This document shows, piece by piece, positions 26,387 through 35,461 of a stretch of 44,446 bases of DNA. The notes under the pieces were generated by a model. It searched no databases. It saw nothing but the letters and a program-made list of their open reading frames with translations, and was not told where the DNA came from. Both the position numbers and the translations under genes were made by a program. The DNA comes from Erysipelotrichaceae bacterium. GTDB lineage: Bacteria; Bacillota_I; Bacilli_A; Erysipelotrichales; Erysipelotrichaceae. The stretch spans positions 1 to 44,446 of the forward strand of contig JAJOHZ010000003.1 in the NCBI GenBank assembly GCA_021209625.1. Reading direction: 5' to 3'. Numbering within the stretch: the first letter of the stretch is position 1; each line of letters opens with the position of its first letter.

Positions 26387-27652
26387 TTATTCGATTTCAA
26401 CATTCACACGTCCTACTACGTAGGAGTGAGGCATAGTGTATTGTTCTTCACAAAATTCATATACTAAATTCGGAGTTAATACTCCTTTAAATGGAAGTGT
26501 ATTCCAAAGCGATGTCTTCAAAACGAACCTTAAAAAACTGACACCGGATAGGATCAATGGATGAGCACTTCTGAAAGGTTCGAAATTGATTGCTCGAAGC
26601 TCACATCCTTGCGATAGCATGCGTTTACTTTGTAGAAAGCTTTTCTTCTTCTTGATAAGTGAAATATCATAAGGGGAAGAGAATGTCATGAGTTTGGTGA
26701 GTTGTTCTTCGATGTTTGTGGCATGTTTTTCAGATATGAGCAACGTAAAGCGTGTCACCTTGTGTTTATATTTAAAGCCAAAGCGATGAGTAAAGTCTTC
26801 TTCATTGCTTGTGATGAGCACGCCTTGTTTTTGCCAAGGAAACATTGCATTAATTCGAGGTAAAACAATCACATGATAAATCTTTCCTCTAAAACCAACA
26901 TAAACATATGAATGTCTGATTTCTTGTTTATCATTCATCACAAAGTAAACATGAAGTCTCTCTGAAAGTTGTGTCATTGAAGCAAAGTTAGACACTGTTC
27001 TTTGATCAGAAAGTAACCATTCATTCAACGTATGGATCATGAATGAAGGAAGCATCCGTGACAAAAACAACGGTAAATGCAGTCGTGTCGTGTGAATATT
27101 TTGATGATCCTTCATCATCTTTTTAATGACGAGGTGTCGATACGTTTGCAAGAAACTTGATCCTAGCATGAATAATAACACAAACCATGATTGGAGTAAA
27201 TCACTTTGATAGGGGTTAAAGAATAAGACTAAACCATAAGGTAAAGCAAAAAGCACATCCAATACAAACATGCGCATGATTTTAAATTGGTTTTGTCTGA
27301 GACGAAGATAGCCCAGTATTCTAAGAGTTAAATGAGATAATATCCATAATCCTATTAACTGATCTAAACTGATGGATTTTTGATTCATCCATACTAAAAA
27401 AGTAAAGATGAGGGAAATTAATCCTCCAAGTTTGACCAATCGTTGATGATATAGTGGAGTCGACATCACCGAAACTAAAGTAAATCGTGTAAAAGCCCAA
27501 AAGAAAAAAGATATGCTTAATAGAAGTCTAAACCAAAAGGTTTCTTGAAGAAATAACACATGAAGTAGTGCAGCACTAACCCAAGCTATGATGGATATCA
27601 TGCTAAGTTTAGAATAGTTTTTCATGTTAAGGTAAGTTGATAGTGATTTCAT
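26387..27652 (-). CDS. Multi-pass membrane protein with soluble C-terminal domain, unknown
   Basis: This 421-residue protein has about six hydrophobic helices in residues 15-190 and a soluble domain of roughly 200 residues after that. I do not recognise a family. The soluble part contains RHSYVYVGFRGKIYHV and, near its end, LVYEFCEE, faintly like the His and Cys segments of permuted papain-like (YiiX-type) domains; this is a weak guess. The start ATG 27652 lies six bases after TATAAT, so it seems leaderless. It is cotranscribed with the ZIP transporter. Confidence 0.7.
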   Translation of the reverse strand: MKSLSTYLNMKNYSKLSMISIIAWVSAALLHVLFLQETFWFRLLLSISFFFWAFTRFTLVSVMSTPLYHQRLVKLGGLISLIFTFLVWMNQKSISLDQLIGLWILSHLTLRILGYLRLRQNQFKIMRMFVLDVLFALPYGLVLFFNPYQSDLLQSWFVLLFMLGSSFLQTYRHLVIKKMMKDHQNIHTTRLHLPLFLSRMLPSFMIHTLNEWLLSDQRTVSNFASMTQLSERLHVYFVMNDKQEIRHSYVYVGFRGKIYHVIVLPRINAMFPWQKQGVLITSNEEDFTHRFGFKYKHKVTRFTLLISEKHATNIEEQLTKLMTFSSPYDISLIKKKKSFLQSKRMLSQGCELRAINFEPFRSAHPLILSGVSFLRFVLKTSLWNTLPFKGVLTPNLVYEFCEEQYTMPHSYVVGRVNVEIE

Positions 27653-27658
27653 AGTCCT

Positions 27659-27686
27659 ATTATACACCACCTTATTTGTGATTCAA
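27659..27686 (-). promoter_or_regulatory. Promoter giving a probable leaderless start for the unknown membrane protein
   Basis: On the minus strand TTGAAT (27686-27681) and TATAAT (27664-27659) are 16 bases apart; the ATG is at 27652. Confidence 0.7.
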
Positions 27687-27694
27687 TGACAACA

Positions 27695-27714
27695 TTAGTT
27701 GCGAAAGCAACTAA
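27695..27714. promoter_or_regulatory. Palindromic operator candidate
   Basis: TTAGTTGC and GCAACTAA are perfect 8-base arms around GAAA. The palindrome covers the -35 box of the HAD-pepF promoter and lies just upstream of the divergent promoter, a likely repressor site. Confidence 0.6.
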
Positions 27715-27726
27715 AAAAGATACAAT
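27699..27726 (+). promoter_or_regulatory. Promoter of the HAD-pepF operon
   Basis: TTGCGA (27699-27704), 16 bases, TACAAT (27721-27726). Confidence 0.65.
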
Positions 27727-27746
27727 ACAACACAAGTGAGGTAAAC

Positions 27747-28469
27747 ATGAAGGCTATTTTATTTGATTTAGATGGGACGTTGCTCCCGATTGATATGGAT
27801 GATTTTGAAACGATTTATTTCAAAGGACTATCCTCTCATTTCATGGATTGGATGGATCCGCAGGAGTTTGCTCAGAAGTTGTGGAAAGCAACAACTGCCA
27901 TGGTGATGTCCACGGATGATCGCACCAATGAAGAAGTGTTTTATGAGGCTTTTACTCCTTTAATTGGGGAACATCGCATCCGTGAAGCTACACAACGCTT
28001 TGAATTGTTTTATAAGGGTGGATTCTCTAAGCTAAAAGAAGCCATGAAACCCACTCACAGTTGGAAACACATTCTTACAGAACTTAAAGATAAAGGATAT
28101 GCTCTGGTGTGTGCCACAAACCCCTTGTTTCCACAAATCGCAACACAACAACGCTTATCATGGATTGGATTGGATTTGCATGACTTTGATTTAGTGACGA
28201 CGTTTGAAACCTCTCGATCATGTAAACCCCAACTTAAATACTATCAAGATATCTTTAATCACATCCAAGTCCAACCCCATGAAGCCATCATGATTGGTAA
28301 TGATACCCTTGAGGACACCATTGTGTCTCAGTTGGGGACTCAAACGTATTTGGTTGTAGATCATAAAAAAGAAAACTCAAGAGGGTCTATTCCTTCAACC
28401 TATGAAGGAAGTGCTCATGATTGCATGACTTTCTTACAACAACTACCCCCATTAGGAGAAACACAATGA
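27747..28469 (+). CDS. HAD-superfamily hydrolase
   Basis: This 240-residue protein has motif I LFDLDGTLLPID with nucleophile Asp near residue 8, a helical cap, motif II near ATNPLF, and motif III/IV in CKPQLKYY and MIGNDTLEDT. It is a HAD-family phosphatase of unknown substrate. ATG 27747 follows GTGAGGT. Its stop overlaps the pepF start (ATGA), so the two are coupled. Confidence 0.88.
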   Translation: MKAILFDLDGTLLPIDMDDFETIYFKGLSSHFMDWMDPQEFAQKLWKATTAMVMSTDDRTNEEVFYEAFTPLIGEHRIREATQRFELFYKGGFSKLKEAMKPTHSWKHILTELKDKGYALVCATNPLFPQIATQQRLSWIGLDLHDFDLVTTFETSRSCKPQLKYYQDIFNHIQVQPHEAIMIGNDTLEDTIVSQLGTQTYLVVDHKKENSRGSIPSTYEGSAHDCMTFLQQLPPLGETQ

Positions 28470-30228
28470 ACACCTGGGATTTAACGGATTTATATCCAAG
28501 TTTAGATGATGCATCGTTTATTAATGACTTTGAAGTGGTTAAAACAGAGATTAATACCTTTGAACAATGGTCCAATACTTTAGATTCATTGACTGATTTA
28601 GAGGTGTGTGAAAGCTATATTCAGCAATCCATTAAACTATCCACTTTAATCTCTCGCTTAGGCGCATTTGCATCCTTAACTTCCGCAACCGATGCTTCCA
28701 ACAGTAGTGCTCTTAATGCGCTTAATCAAATTCAACTTCTTTCAACAAAGACAGTGACAGGTCAAGTGGCATTTATTCATCGCTTAAAAACCATAGATAA
28801 TTTAATGGCTTTAATTGATTCGTCAGAACTCTTAAAAGAACATGCGTTTGTGTTAGAGACCATGAAGCAACAAGCTAATCATGTTTTATCGGCTCAGGAA
28901 GAACTCATTATCTCTAAAATGAGCATTAATGGTTCCACGGCTTGGAGTAATCTACAAAACAAGATTACGTCAACACTCAGTGTGGAAGTGAACTTACCTG
29001 AAGGGGTTAAAACTTTACCTCTTCCAGCAGTACGTAATTTAGCTTACAGCAGTGATGCACAGGTACGTAAAGCAGGTTATGATGCGGAAATGAAAGCATA
29101 TGCACGCATTGAAGACAGTTCAGCTGCGGCTTTAATGGTATTAAAGGGGAAGTGCTTACTTTAAATGAACTTAAAGGCTATGAAGGTGTCCTATCTGAAA
29201 CACTCATTAAATCTAGAATGAGTGAGAAAACACTTGAAGCAATGCTAAAGGCCATTGAAAAGACACTACCGGAGTTTAGACGATATCTAAAACATAAGGC
29301 AAAACTATTGGGCCATGAGTCTTCCTTACCTTTCTATGATATGTTTGCACCAATCAACACCAATACCTTAACGTATACCTATAACGAAGCAAGTGATTTT
29401 GTTGTGAAGCAGTTTAGAACTTTCTCCGATGAATTGGCTGATTTTACCACCCACGCAATTAGACACAACTGGATTGATGTTGAGCCACGCAGTGGCAAAC
29501 GTGGGGGAGCGTTCTGCTCAAATCTTCATCCAATCAAGCAAAGTCGAGTACTTCTTAACTTTGATGGTTCTTTCTCAAACTTAACCACCTTAGCTCATGA
29601 ACTTGGGCATGCTTATCATGGTCATTGTCTAAAGGATGAAACCATTCTAAACGCTCGTTATCCAATGCCTATTGCGGAAACAGCATCCATCTTCTGTGAA
29701 ACCATCGTGGTGAATGCAGCATTAAAAGAAGCTGACAAAGAGAATGCGATTGCGATACTTGAAGCCAGTATTTCTGATGCGACACAAGTCATTGTGGATA
29801 TTTACTCACGTTACTTGTTTGAAACATCCTTATTTAAGGCCAGAGAAAAACAAGTGCTTGATTCCAAACAATTACAAGAACTAATGCTTAAAGCTCAAAG
29901 GGAAGCTTATGGTGATGGCCTTGATCAAACTCAACTTCATCCATACATGTGGTTGAATAAACCTCATTATTATTCTGCAGGACTTAATTTCTATAACTTT
30001 CCTTATGCGTTTGGGTTATTGTTTTCCAAGGGTTTATATGCTCAATATTTGAAAGAAGGAGAATCCTTTGTTCCTAAGTACAATGAGTTACTTAAAGCAA
30101 CTGGAAAACACAACATTAAAGATGTGGCAGCAATGGCACAAGTGGACAGTGAAGATGTTTCCTTCTATGAAGCATCACTGCAACTGGTTGTTGAAGACAT
30201 CCAAAAATTCATTGAATTAACCTCTTAG
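28466..30228 (+). CDS. pepF: Oligoendopeptidase F, M3 family (interrupted by an apparent 1-base deletion)
   Basis: A cytoplasmic zinc metallopeptidase that cleaves short peptides. The N-terminal piece has the usual start MNTWDLTDLYPSLDD; the C-terminal piece has the active site LAHELGHAYHG (HExxH) and a downstream Glu in PIAETASIF. Restoring one A at about 29134 (TTTAAATGG) turns LMVLKGKCLL into LNGIKGEVLTLNELKGYE and gives about 587 residues, the family length. AGGAGAAAC precedes ATG 28466, which overlaps the HAD gene by four bases. Confidence 0.93.
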
Positions 30229-30239
30229 AGGTTTTTTCT
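30219..30239 (+). terminator. Intrinsic terminator after pepF
   Basis: AACCTC (30219-30224) pairs with GAGGTT (30228-30233), followed by a T-rich tract. It overlaps the stop codon. Confidence 0.75.
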
Positions 30240-30257
30240 TTTGTCTGAGTTTTTATG

Positions 30258-30273
30258 TGATATAATGTGAGCA
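30258..30273 (+). promoter_or_regulatory. Extended -10 promoter giving a probable leaderless start
   Basis: TGATATAAT (TATAAT at 30261-30266 with extended TG) lies seven bases before ATG 30274. No ribosome binding site is present. Confidence 0.62.
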
Positions 30274-30918
30274 ATGAAGCAACGTTCACAACCATCCAAC
30301 TATGAAAAAATCGCTTTTGATATTGCTTCTCGCATTGTGAGTGGCGATCTTTTAGTGGGCAGTAAAATCTCTGGAAGAACCAAAATGTCTAGTGAATACA
30401 ATGTTTCCTCAGAGACGATTCGTAAAGCCCTAAAACTCTTAGAACTGGCTTATGTGGTTCGAGTTCATCCTCATTCGGGGGTGGTAATAGAAGACAGTCA
30501 ACATGCCATCAACTATCTTAATCAACGTAAAGCATTCATGAGTGTTGAATCACTTAAAGATGAACTTCATGATTTATTGGCGCAAAAAAAGACCATTGAT
30601 CAAAAAATTGAAGTTGTTATGCAGGAACTCATGATGGCAATGGATCGATTTGGTTTCTCAGATCCTCTTCATCGCAGTGACTTTACAGTATCAAAGTATC
30701 ATACCTTTGTGAATACAAGCATCAAATCCTTAGCCTTATACCAAAAAACACAAGCTACCATCATTGCGATTAAGCGAGGGAATGAGTTGATTACCTCTCC
30801 AGGTCCTGATGCGATATTGATGGAGAAAGATAAAGTGATGGTCATCATTCCAAAAGAAAGAATGCATGATTTAACTCAATTCTTGGCTTCATCCTTAGAA
30901 TCAGATAAGGAGTCCTAA
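30274..30918 (+). CDS. busR: GntR-type regulator with C-terminal RCK_C domain (BusR-like)
   Basis: The 214-residue protein has a GntR winged helix (about 1-70, with SSETIRKALKLLELAYVVRVHPHSG), a coiled-coil segment (about 85-125) and an RCK_C/TrkA-C domain (about 130-205, with GNELITSPGPDAILMEKDKVMVI). This order is that of BusR, the c-di-AMP-binding repressor of osmolyte uptake in lactococci and streptococci. By family knowledge it should bind c-di-AMP through the RCK_C domain; the target genes here are not adjacent transport genes. The next gene starts two bases after its stop. Confidence 0.82.
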   Translation: MKQRSQPSNYEKIAFDIASRIVSGDLLVGSKISGRTKMSSEYNVSSETIRKALKLLELAYVVRVHPHSGVVIEDSQHAINYLNQRKAFMSVESLKDELHDLLAQKKTIDQKIEVVMQELMMAMDRFGFSDPLHRSDFTVSKYHTFVNTSIKSLALYQKTQATIIAIKRGNELITSPGPDAILMEKDKVMVIIPKERMHDLTQFLASSLESDKES

Positions 30919-30919
30919 T

Positions 30920-31456
30920 ATGAAGGTTTATATTTTATTTTCACGAACAGGAACATGGTTATCACGCATACTTGGGCTTTTTGGAGGATTTAAATACATG
31001 CACTCTAGCATTAGCTTTGATCCTACTCTTAAAGAAATGTACTCTTTTGGACGGATTAAACCTCATAATCCATTGATTGGAGGGTTTGTTAAAGAGAGTT
31101 TATATGAAGGGGTGTATACGTTCTCATCAAAAAATTCATGTCTTGTCTACTCTACAGTTATCACTGAAGATCAAGCAAAGCAACTTAAAGATGAAATAAA
31201 ACGTTTTGAAATGTCATCCAGTGCTTACCACTATAATTTTCTAGGGTTATTCTTCATTCCCTTTCGAATAAAGGTTCAGCGCAAACATCATTATTTCTGT
31301 TCACAGTTCATCTCAGAATTATTCATTAAAATAGCAATCATTGATCAAAACATCAAGTCCTATTGGACCAGTCCTAAAGATTTAATTCACTTATTGGATT
31401 TAACCCTTGAATACGAAGGATTAATCAAAGATTATCCGTATAGACCTAAGAAATAG
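30920..31456 (+). CDS. Permuted papain-like (YiiX/NlpC-P60-related) protein
   Basis: The 178-residue protein shows a His in KYMHSSISFD (about residue 30), followed by YSFGR and GGFVKE, and a Cys in YFCSQFI (about residue 122), the order of permuted papain-fold hydrolases common in Bacillota. No signal peptide is seen. AAGGAG overlaps the end of the BusR-like gene, so the two are cotranscribed. Substrate is unknown; amidase or peptidase action on cell-wall or lipid substrates is a family-level guess. Confidence 0.8.
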   Translation: MKVYILFSRTGTWLSRILGLFGGFKYMHSSISFDPTLKEMYSFGRIKPHNPLIGGFVKESLYEGVYTFSSKNSCLVYSTVITEDQAKQLKDEIKRFEMSSSAYHYNFLGLFFIPFRIKVQRKHHYFCSQFISELFIKIAIIDQNIKSYWTSPKDLIHLLDLTLEYEGLIKDYPYRPKK

Positions 31457-31520
31457 TTGACAGATTTTTAACACAAAAGAAGTTGATTTAAGATACACTT
31501 AACTAAAGGAGAAGATGTGT

Positions 31521-32750
31521 ATGAAATTCAATAAGTCAGAATTAAGTTGGATCCTCTATGATGTAGCCAACTCAGCCTTTATTCTCATCGTTACCGCAAC
31601 GATTCCAGTTTATTTTAGAGCACTAGCGGAATCAGCTGGAGTCAATACCGCCAATGTGACAGCTCTGTTTTCAACCGCAACCACCATTGCCGTGCTTTCT
31701 TTAGCACTCATTTCTCCAGTTTTAGGTGCTATTGCGGATTATCATGGTATGAAAAAGAAATTGTTTGTGGGATTCTTAATCATGGGTCTAGCGGGGGCAT
31801 CCTCATTAGCAGTGGTAACCCAATGGCAAGCATTTCTTATTCTTTTCATCTTAGCGAGAATTGGATACAGTGCATGTAATGTCTTTTACGATTCCATGCT
31901 CATTGATGTGACCACCGATGAAAAAATGGATAGTTTATCATCCCATGGCTATGCTTGGGGTTATGTGGGCTCAACAGTCCCTTTCATTTTAGGGATTGCG
32001 TTAATCTTAACGACACCATTTGGATTAACCACAGGCCAAGCTACCCAAATTTCATTCATCATCACAGCGTTATGGTGGGGATTACTCACTCTACCATTAT
32101 TAAAGAATGTCAAACAAACCTACAGCTTACCAGCTCAACCAAAGGTCATTTCATCTTCATTTAAACGTGTTGGGATTACCTTTAAAAAGATTACCGAAAA
32201 TAAGCCACTCTTCTATTTCATCATTGGTTATTTCTTATACATCAATGGAGTATACACCATCATGTCACAAGCCACCAACTTTGGTGGTGAAGTAGGGATT
32301 GATCAAACTCAAATGATCATTGCGCTATTGGTAACACAGTTTGTGGCCTTCCCATTTGCGATCATTGCGGGCAAACTCGCAAGCAAGTATGGACCACTTA
32401 AACTCATTAAAGTCTACATGTTGATTTATACACTCGTTACCATCCTAGGATACAATTTAAGCACTGCCGCTGAGTTTTGGATGTTAGCCATCATCGTTGG
32501 TATGGCACAAGGGGGAATTCAATCCTTGTCTCGTTCATACTTTGGTCGTTTGATTCCTAAAGAAGAATCCAATGAATACTTTGGCTTCTTCGATATTTTT
32601 GGTAAGTTCTCTGATGGGATTGGCCCACTCTTCTTAACCGCTGCCGTGTTAATCACTGGTAGTGCTCGTTTAGGGATCTTAGGTCTTATCTTGTTCTTCG
32701 TCTTAGGCTTCTTCTTCATCAATAAAGTGGATCAACTTACAAGCAAATGA
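31521..32750 (+). CDS. MFS transporter, UMF1 family
   Basis: This protein of about 409 residues has about twelve membrane helices. The opening SWILYDVANSAFILIV and the later GMAQGGIQSLSRSYFGRLIP are diagnostic of the UMF1 (Atg22-like) group of major facilitators. The substrate is unknown. An ATG six bases upstream (31515) is also possible; AAAGGAG at 31505 fits 31521 better. A TTGACA at 31458 may be part of a promoter. Confidence 0.88.
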   Translation: MKFNKSELSWILYDVANSAFILIVTATIPVYFRALAESAGVNTANVTALFSTATTIAVLSLALISPVLGAIADYHGMKKKLFVGFLIMGLAGASSLAVVTQWQAFLILFILARIGYSACNVFYDSMLIDVTTDEKMDSLSSHGYAWGYVGSTVPFILGIALILTTPFGLTTGQATQISFIITALWWGLLTLPLLKNVKQTYSLPAQPKVISSSFKRVGITFKKITENKPLFYFIIGYFLYINGVYTIMSQATNFGGEVGIDQTQMIIALLVTQFVAFPFAIIAGKLASKYGPLKLIKVYMLIYTLVTILGYNLSTAAEFWMLAIIVGMAQGGIQSLSRSYFGRLIPKEESNEYFGFFDIFGKFSDGIGPLFLTAAVLITGSARLGILGLILFFVLGFFFINKVDQLTSK

Positions 32751-32799
32751 CTTAAACTTATCCATCGAAAGGTGGATAATGTTTTTATAAGGAGGAATT

Positions 32800-33611
32800 A
32801 TGTTTCCCTATCATCAACTCACTCAACCTGTACCCACTCAAATTCATCTGAATGTGAAGAATTTACCACTCATGATGAAGTTTTATGAAAAGACGTTAGG
32901 TTTGTCTCTGCATAAAAGCAGTGAAGAGTCTGCTGTCTTTGGATCTTCACATCAATCATTTTTGGTTTTACACTCCACACCTTCCTATCTTAGCGCAGCT
33001 TCAACAGAGAGTCGACTGTATCACTTTGCGATACTGGTAAAAGAAGCAAGTCAATTAGCCCATGTGTTGCAACATCTTGTGAGTGAGCGCTATCCTATTG
33101 ATGGAGCTTCTGATCATCAAATTTCTCATGCGGTGTATTTAACCGATCCAGAAGGCAATGGTATTGAACTTGCCTATGATCGTGACCAACAATTTTGGCC
33201 ACATTTAAACGATGGTCTGTTGGATGGACAAGCCATGATCAAACCATTTGATGCGGATTTATACCTTAACATGGATTACAATCATGATTTGCCTTGGCAT
33301 CATGATGCGATCTTAGGGCATGTGCACTTTTATGCTCATGACTTAAATAAGACACTGCACTTTATGGTTGAAAGCATGAACTATCAACTCACCATGAACC
33401 TCAACCAACAAGCCCTCTTCTTTTCAGTGTTAAAGTATCATATCACTTAGGATTTAATCGATGGGGTAACTTTAAAACACCTTTAGGAGAAAACAAACTA
33501 GGAATAAGAAAATTGGTGTTTGAATCATCTGAACTAGGTGAATCACAAACACTTATAGATCCTAATGGATTCACATTTGAATTAGTGAAGATAGAAAAAG
33601 AACGGGGTTGA
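32800..33611 (+). CDS. VOC-family dioxygenase (CatE-like, interrupted by an apparent 1-base deletion)
   Basis: This protein has two glyoxalase/extradiol dioxygenase modules. The first (about 10-125) has QIHLNVKNLPLMMKFYEKTLGL and LTDPEGNGIELAYDR; the second starts at GHVHFYAHDL. The frame breaks at about 33440: adding one C in CATCAT gives KYHHHLGFNRWGNFKTP, matching the family motif GYHHHIG-N-W, and continues to FELVKIEKERG. Corrected length is about 270, close to CatE. It should bind Fe2+ or another divalent metal; substrate unknown. AAGGAGGAA precedes ATG 32800. Confidence 0.85.
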
Positions 33612-33630
33612 ACCCGTTCTTCTTTTTTAG
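33602..33630. terminator. Bidirectional terminator
   Basis: GAACGGG and CCCGTTC arms (about 33600-33619) with T on the plus side and T on the minus side end both the VOC gene and the helicase gene. Confidence 0.78.
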
Positions 33631-35174
33631 TTGACTGAGATAAAGATGTTTTGTTTAGGAAGCATTCTCTTTAGACGTTTGATTTGTCCAAAATCAACGC
33701 TTGAAGCAATGTTGATGATGGTTGAATCGGATTCAACATGAATGTCTCCAATATAACGTTGGTGAATACCACACAAGTCAGTTGCGGATTTCACTAGTTT
33801 GCTTGGGTTAACACCATGTTTGCGACCAACATTAAGGGTGTATGTTTTGAAGTTACCTTCACGAGCTTGTTTAAGTGGTTTTAATGCTTTGAACTTTTGG
33901 TTTCCAACGATGTGGGATAACAGTTCAGCCACCAAGGCTTCAGGATGCTCATAGTTTACTAGAAGTGCTTGAGCTAAATCAAGCATATCTGGTTTAATGT
34001 CTGAAGATTGAAGTTTATCCATGATGGAAGAAGTGACTAGGAAGTCAAGTTCTTCTTGTGTAGGATAAGGCATTGTGGCCACATTTAATTTATGAGTTTG
34101 AACTAAGCGTAACCAAGAACGACGTTGTTTAGGAGACACCAATGTAATGGCAGTTCCTTGAGCGCTCGCACGACCTGTACGTCCAATACGGTGAATGTAG
34201 TATTCATCATCTTGAGGTAAGTCATAGTTGATCACCATGTCTAGGTTGTTGACGTCAATTCCACGAGCAGCAACATCCGTTGCGATCATGATTTTGATGT
34301 GGCCTAATTTGAACTTAGCCATAATGGATGTACGCATGTCTTGTTTCATGTCACCATGTAACGCAGCCACACTGAAACCAGCTTGATTCAAGACATCGTT
34401 AAGATCATCCACCATTTTTTTAGTGTTCGCAAACACGATGGCTTGATTAGGTTTGTACATGCTTAACACTTGAGTGAGTAATTCATCTTTGTGTTCGCTT
34501 TGTACTTCATAAAGTAGCTGTTGAATGTTTGAAACAGTACGAGTATCCTTAGCAATTTGAATGTGTTTAGGTTTAACTTGGTATTGTTTTGTGATATCAA
34601 GAATGACCTTAGGCATGGTTGCTGAGAACAATGCGGTTTGACGCTCTTTTGGAAGTTCTTTAAGAATGTCTTCCAGTTCTTCTTTAAACCCCATTTGAAG
34701 CATTTCATCAGCTTCATCTAAGACTAAGAAACGAGTTTGTTCAAAACGCAGTGTTTTACGTCGCATATGATCAAGAATTCGTCCTGGAGTTCCAACCACA
34801 ATATCGACTCCGCCTTTAAGTTGGAAGATTTGAGTTGAAATTGGTTGTCCACCATAAATGGTGACCGTCTTGATGTTTTCCATATATTTAGAGAACATGC
34901 GGATTTGAGTGGTAATCTGAATGGCCAATTCACGGGTTGGACATAAGATTAGTGCCTGAGGCAGTCTCTTCTCGCTAGTTCTTTGAAGCATGGATAAGAT
35001 TGGTAGCACGAAGGCTGCAGTCTTTCCAGTTCCTGTATGTGATTGTCCAATGATGTCTAAACCATCTAACATCGATGGGATAGCTTGAGCTTGGATGTCT
35101 GTGGTTTCTGTGAATTGCGCGTCCTCGATGGCGCGTAATATGTTTGTATGCAAAGCTAATTGATTAAAATTCAT
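33627..35174 (-). CDS. DEAD-box RNA helicase with DbpA C-terminal domain
   Basis: The 515-residue protein has a Q motif, Walker A HTGTGKT, PTRELA, DEAD (VLDEADEML), SAT, and HRIGRTGR, followed by a C-terminal DbpA-type RNA-binding domain (about 445-515). It resembles CshA/DbpA-type ATP-dependent helicases that act on rRNA and mRNA. ATG 35174 is preferred; upstream in-frame codons lie in the promoter region. The ribosome binding site is weak (AAAAGAGA). It is divergent from the leader-ankyrin-EF-G unit. Confidence 0.93.
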   Translation of the reverse strand: MNFNQLALHTNILRAIEDAQFTETTDIQAQAIPSMLDGLDIIGQSHTGTGKTAAFVLPILSMLQRTSEKRLPQALILCPTRELAIQITTQIRMFSKYMENIKTVTIYGGQPISTQIFQLKGGVDIVVGTPGRILDHMRRKTLRFEQTRFLVLDEADEMLQMGFKEELEDILKELPKERQTALFSATMPKVILDITKQYQVKPKHIQIAKDTRTVSNIQQLLYEVQSEHKDELLTQVLSMYKPNQAIVFANTKKMVDDLNDVLNQAGFSVAALHGDMKQDMRTSIMAKFKLGHIKIMIATDVAARGIDVNNLDMVINYDLPQDDEYYIHRIGRTGRASAQGTAITLVSPKQRRSWLRLVQTHKLNVATMPYPTQEELDFLVTSSIMDKLQSSDIKPDMLDLAQALLVNYEHPEALVAELLSHIVGNQKFKALKPLKQAREGNFKTYTLNVGRKHGVNPSKLVKSATDLCGIHQRYIGDIHVESDSTIINIASSVDFGQIKRLKRMLPKQNIFISVN

Positions 35175-35268
35175 AGTTTCTCTTTTCCGTGAATAAACAC
35201 TTTGAGTAGTATAGCACACAAGGGGGGGTACTGATGCAAGAACTTTTACCAAATAAGTATGAAAACAC

Positions 35269-35296
35269 TTGAAATGTGTGTGTAATCGTTTACAAT
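35269..35296 (+). promoter_or_regulatory. Promoter of the leader-ankyrin-EF-G unit
   Basis: TTGAAA (35269-35274), 16 bases, TACAAT (35291-35296). Confidence 0.72.
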
Positions 35297-35325
35297 ATAG
35301 TTAAAGCAGAAAGGCGGTGATGTCC

Positions 35326-35415
35326 ATGAGACGGGTCTTCGACATAGAAACTCTTTCTCTTGTGGCAAAAATCGTACGCCTGCACAATAAAGACAACACT
35401 TTTAAGATGGACTAG
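35326..35415 (+). CDS. 29-codon leader peptide ORF
   Basis: This ORF encodes a 29-residue peptide beginning MRRVFDIETL and ending TFKMD. AAGGCGGTG, one mismatch from the ideal site, lies six bases before the ATG. Its TAG stop (35413-35415) lies in the loop of the terminator at 35404-35432. Nothing membrane-like or signal-like is seen. In-frame ATG 35320 is an alternative start but too close to the ribosome binding site. It is either a translated leader peptide or a tiny protein gene. Confidence 0.6.
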   Translation: MRRVFDIETLSLVAKIVRLHNKDNTFKMD

Positions 35416-35432
35416 GAATGTCCATCTTTTTT
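35404..35432 (+). terminator. Intrinsic terminator / candidate attenuator before the ankyrin gene
   Basis: AAGATGGAC (35404-35412) pairs perfectly with GTCCATCTT (35420-35428) around a seven-base loop, followed by T. The ankyrin ribosome binding site begins 17 bases later, too near for a promoter of its own. An upstream GTCCAT (35322-35327) can pair with ATGGAC in the 5' arm as a competing structure. Confidence 0.82.
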
Positions 35433-35461
35433 GTTAAGTTTGAACTATAGGAGGTAAACAC

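Noticed and set aside
35311-35432. Known riboswitch or 6S-like RNA
   Set aside because: I see no conserved aptamer core; the visible features are a ribosome binding site, a short ORF and a simple terminator.
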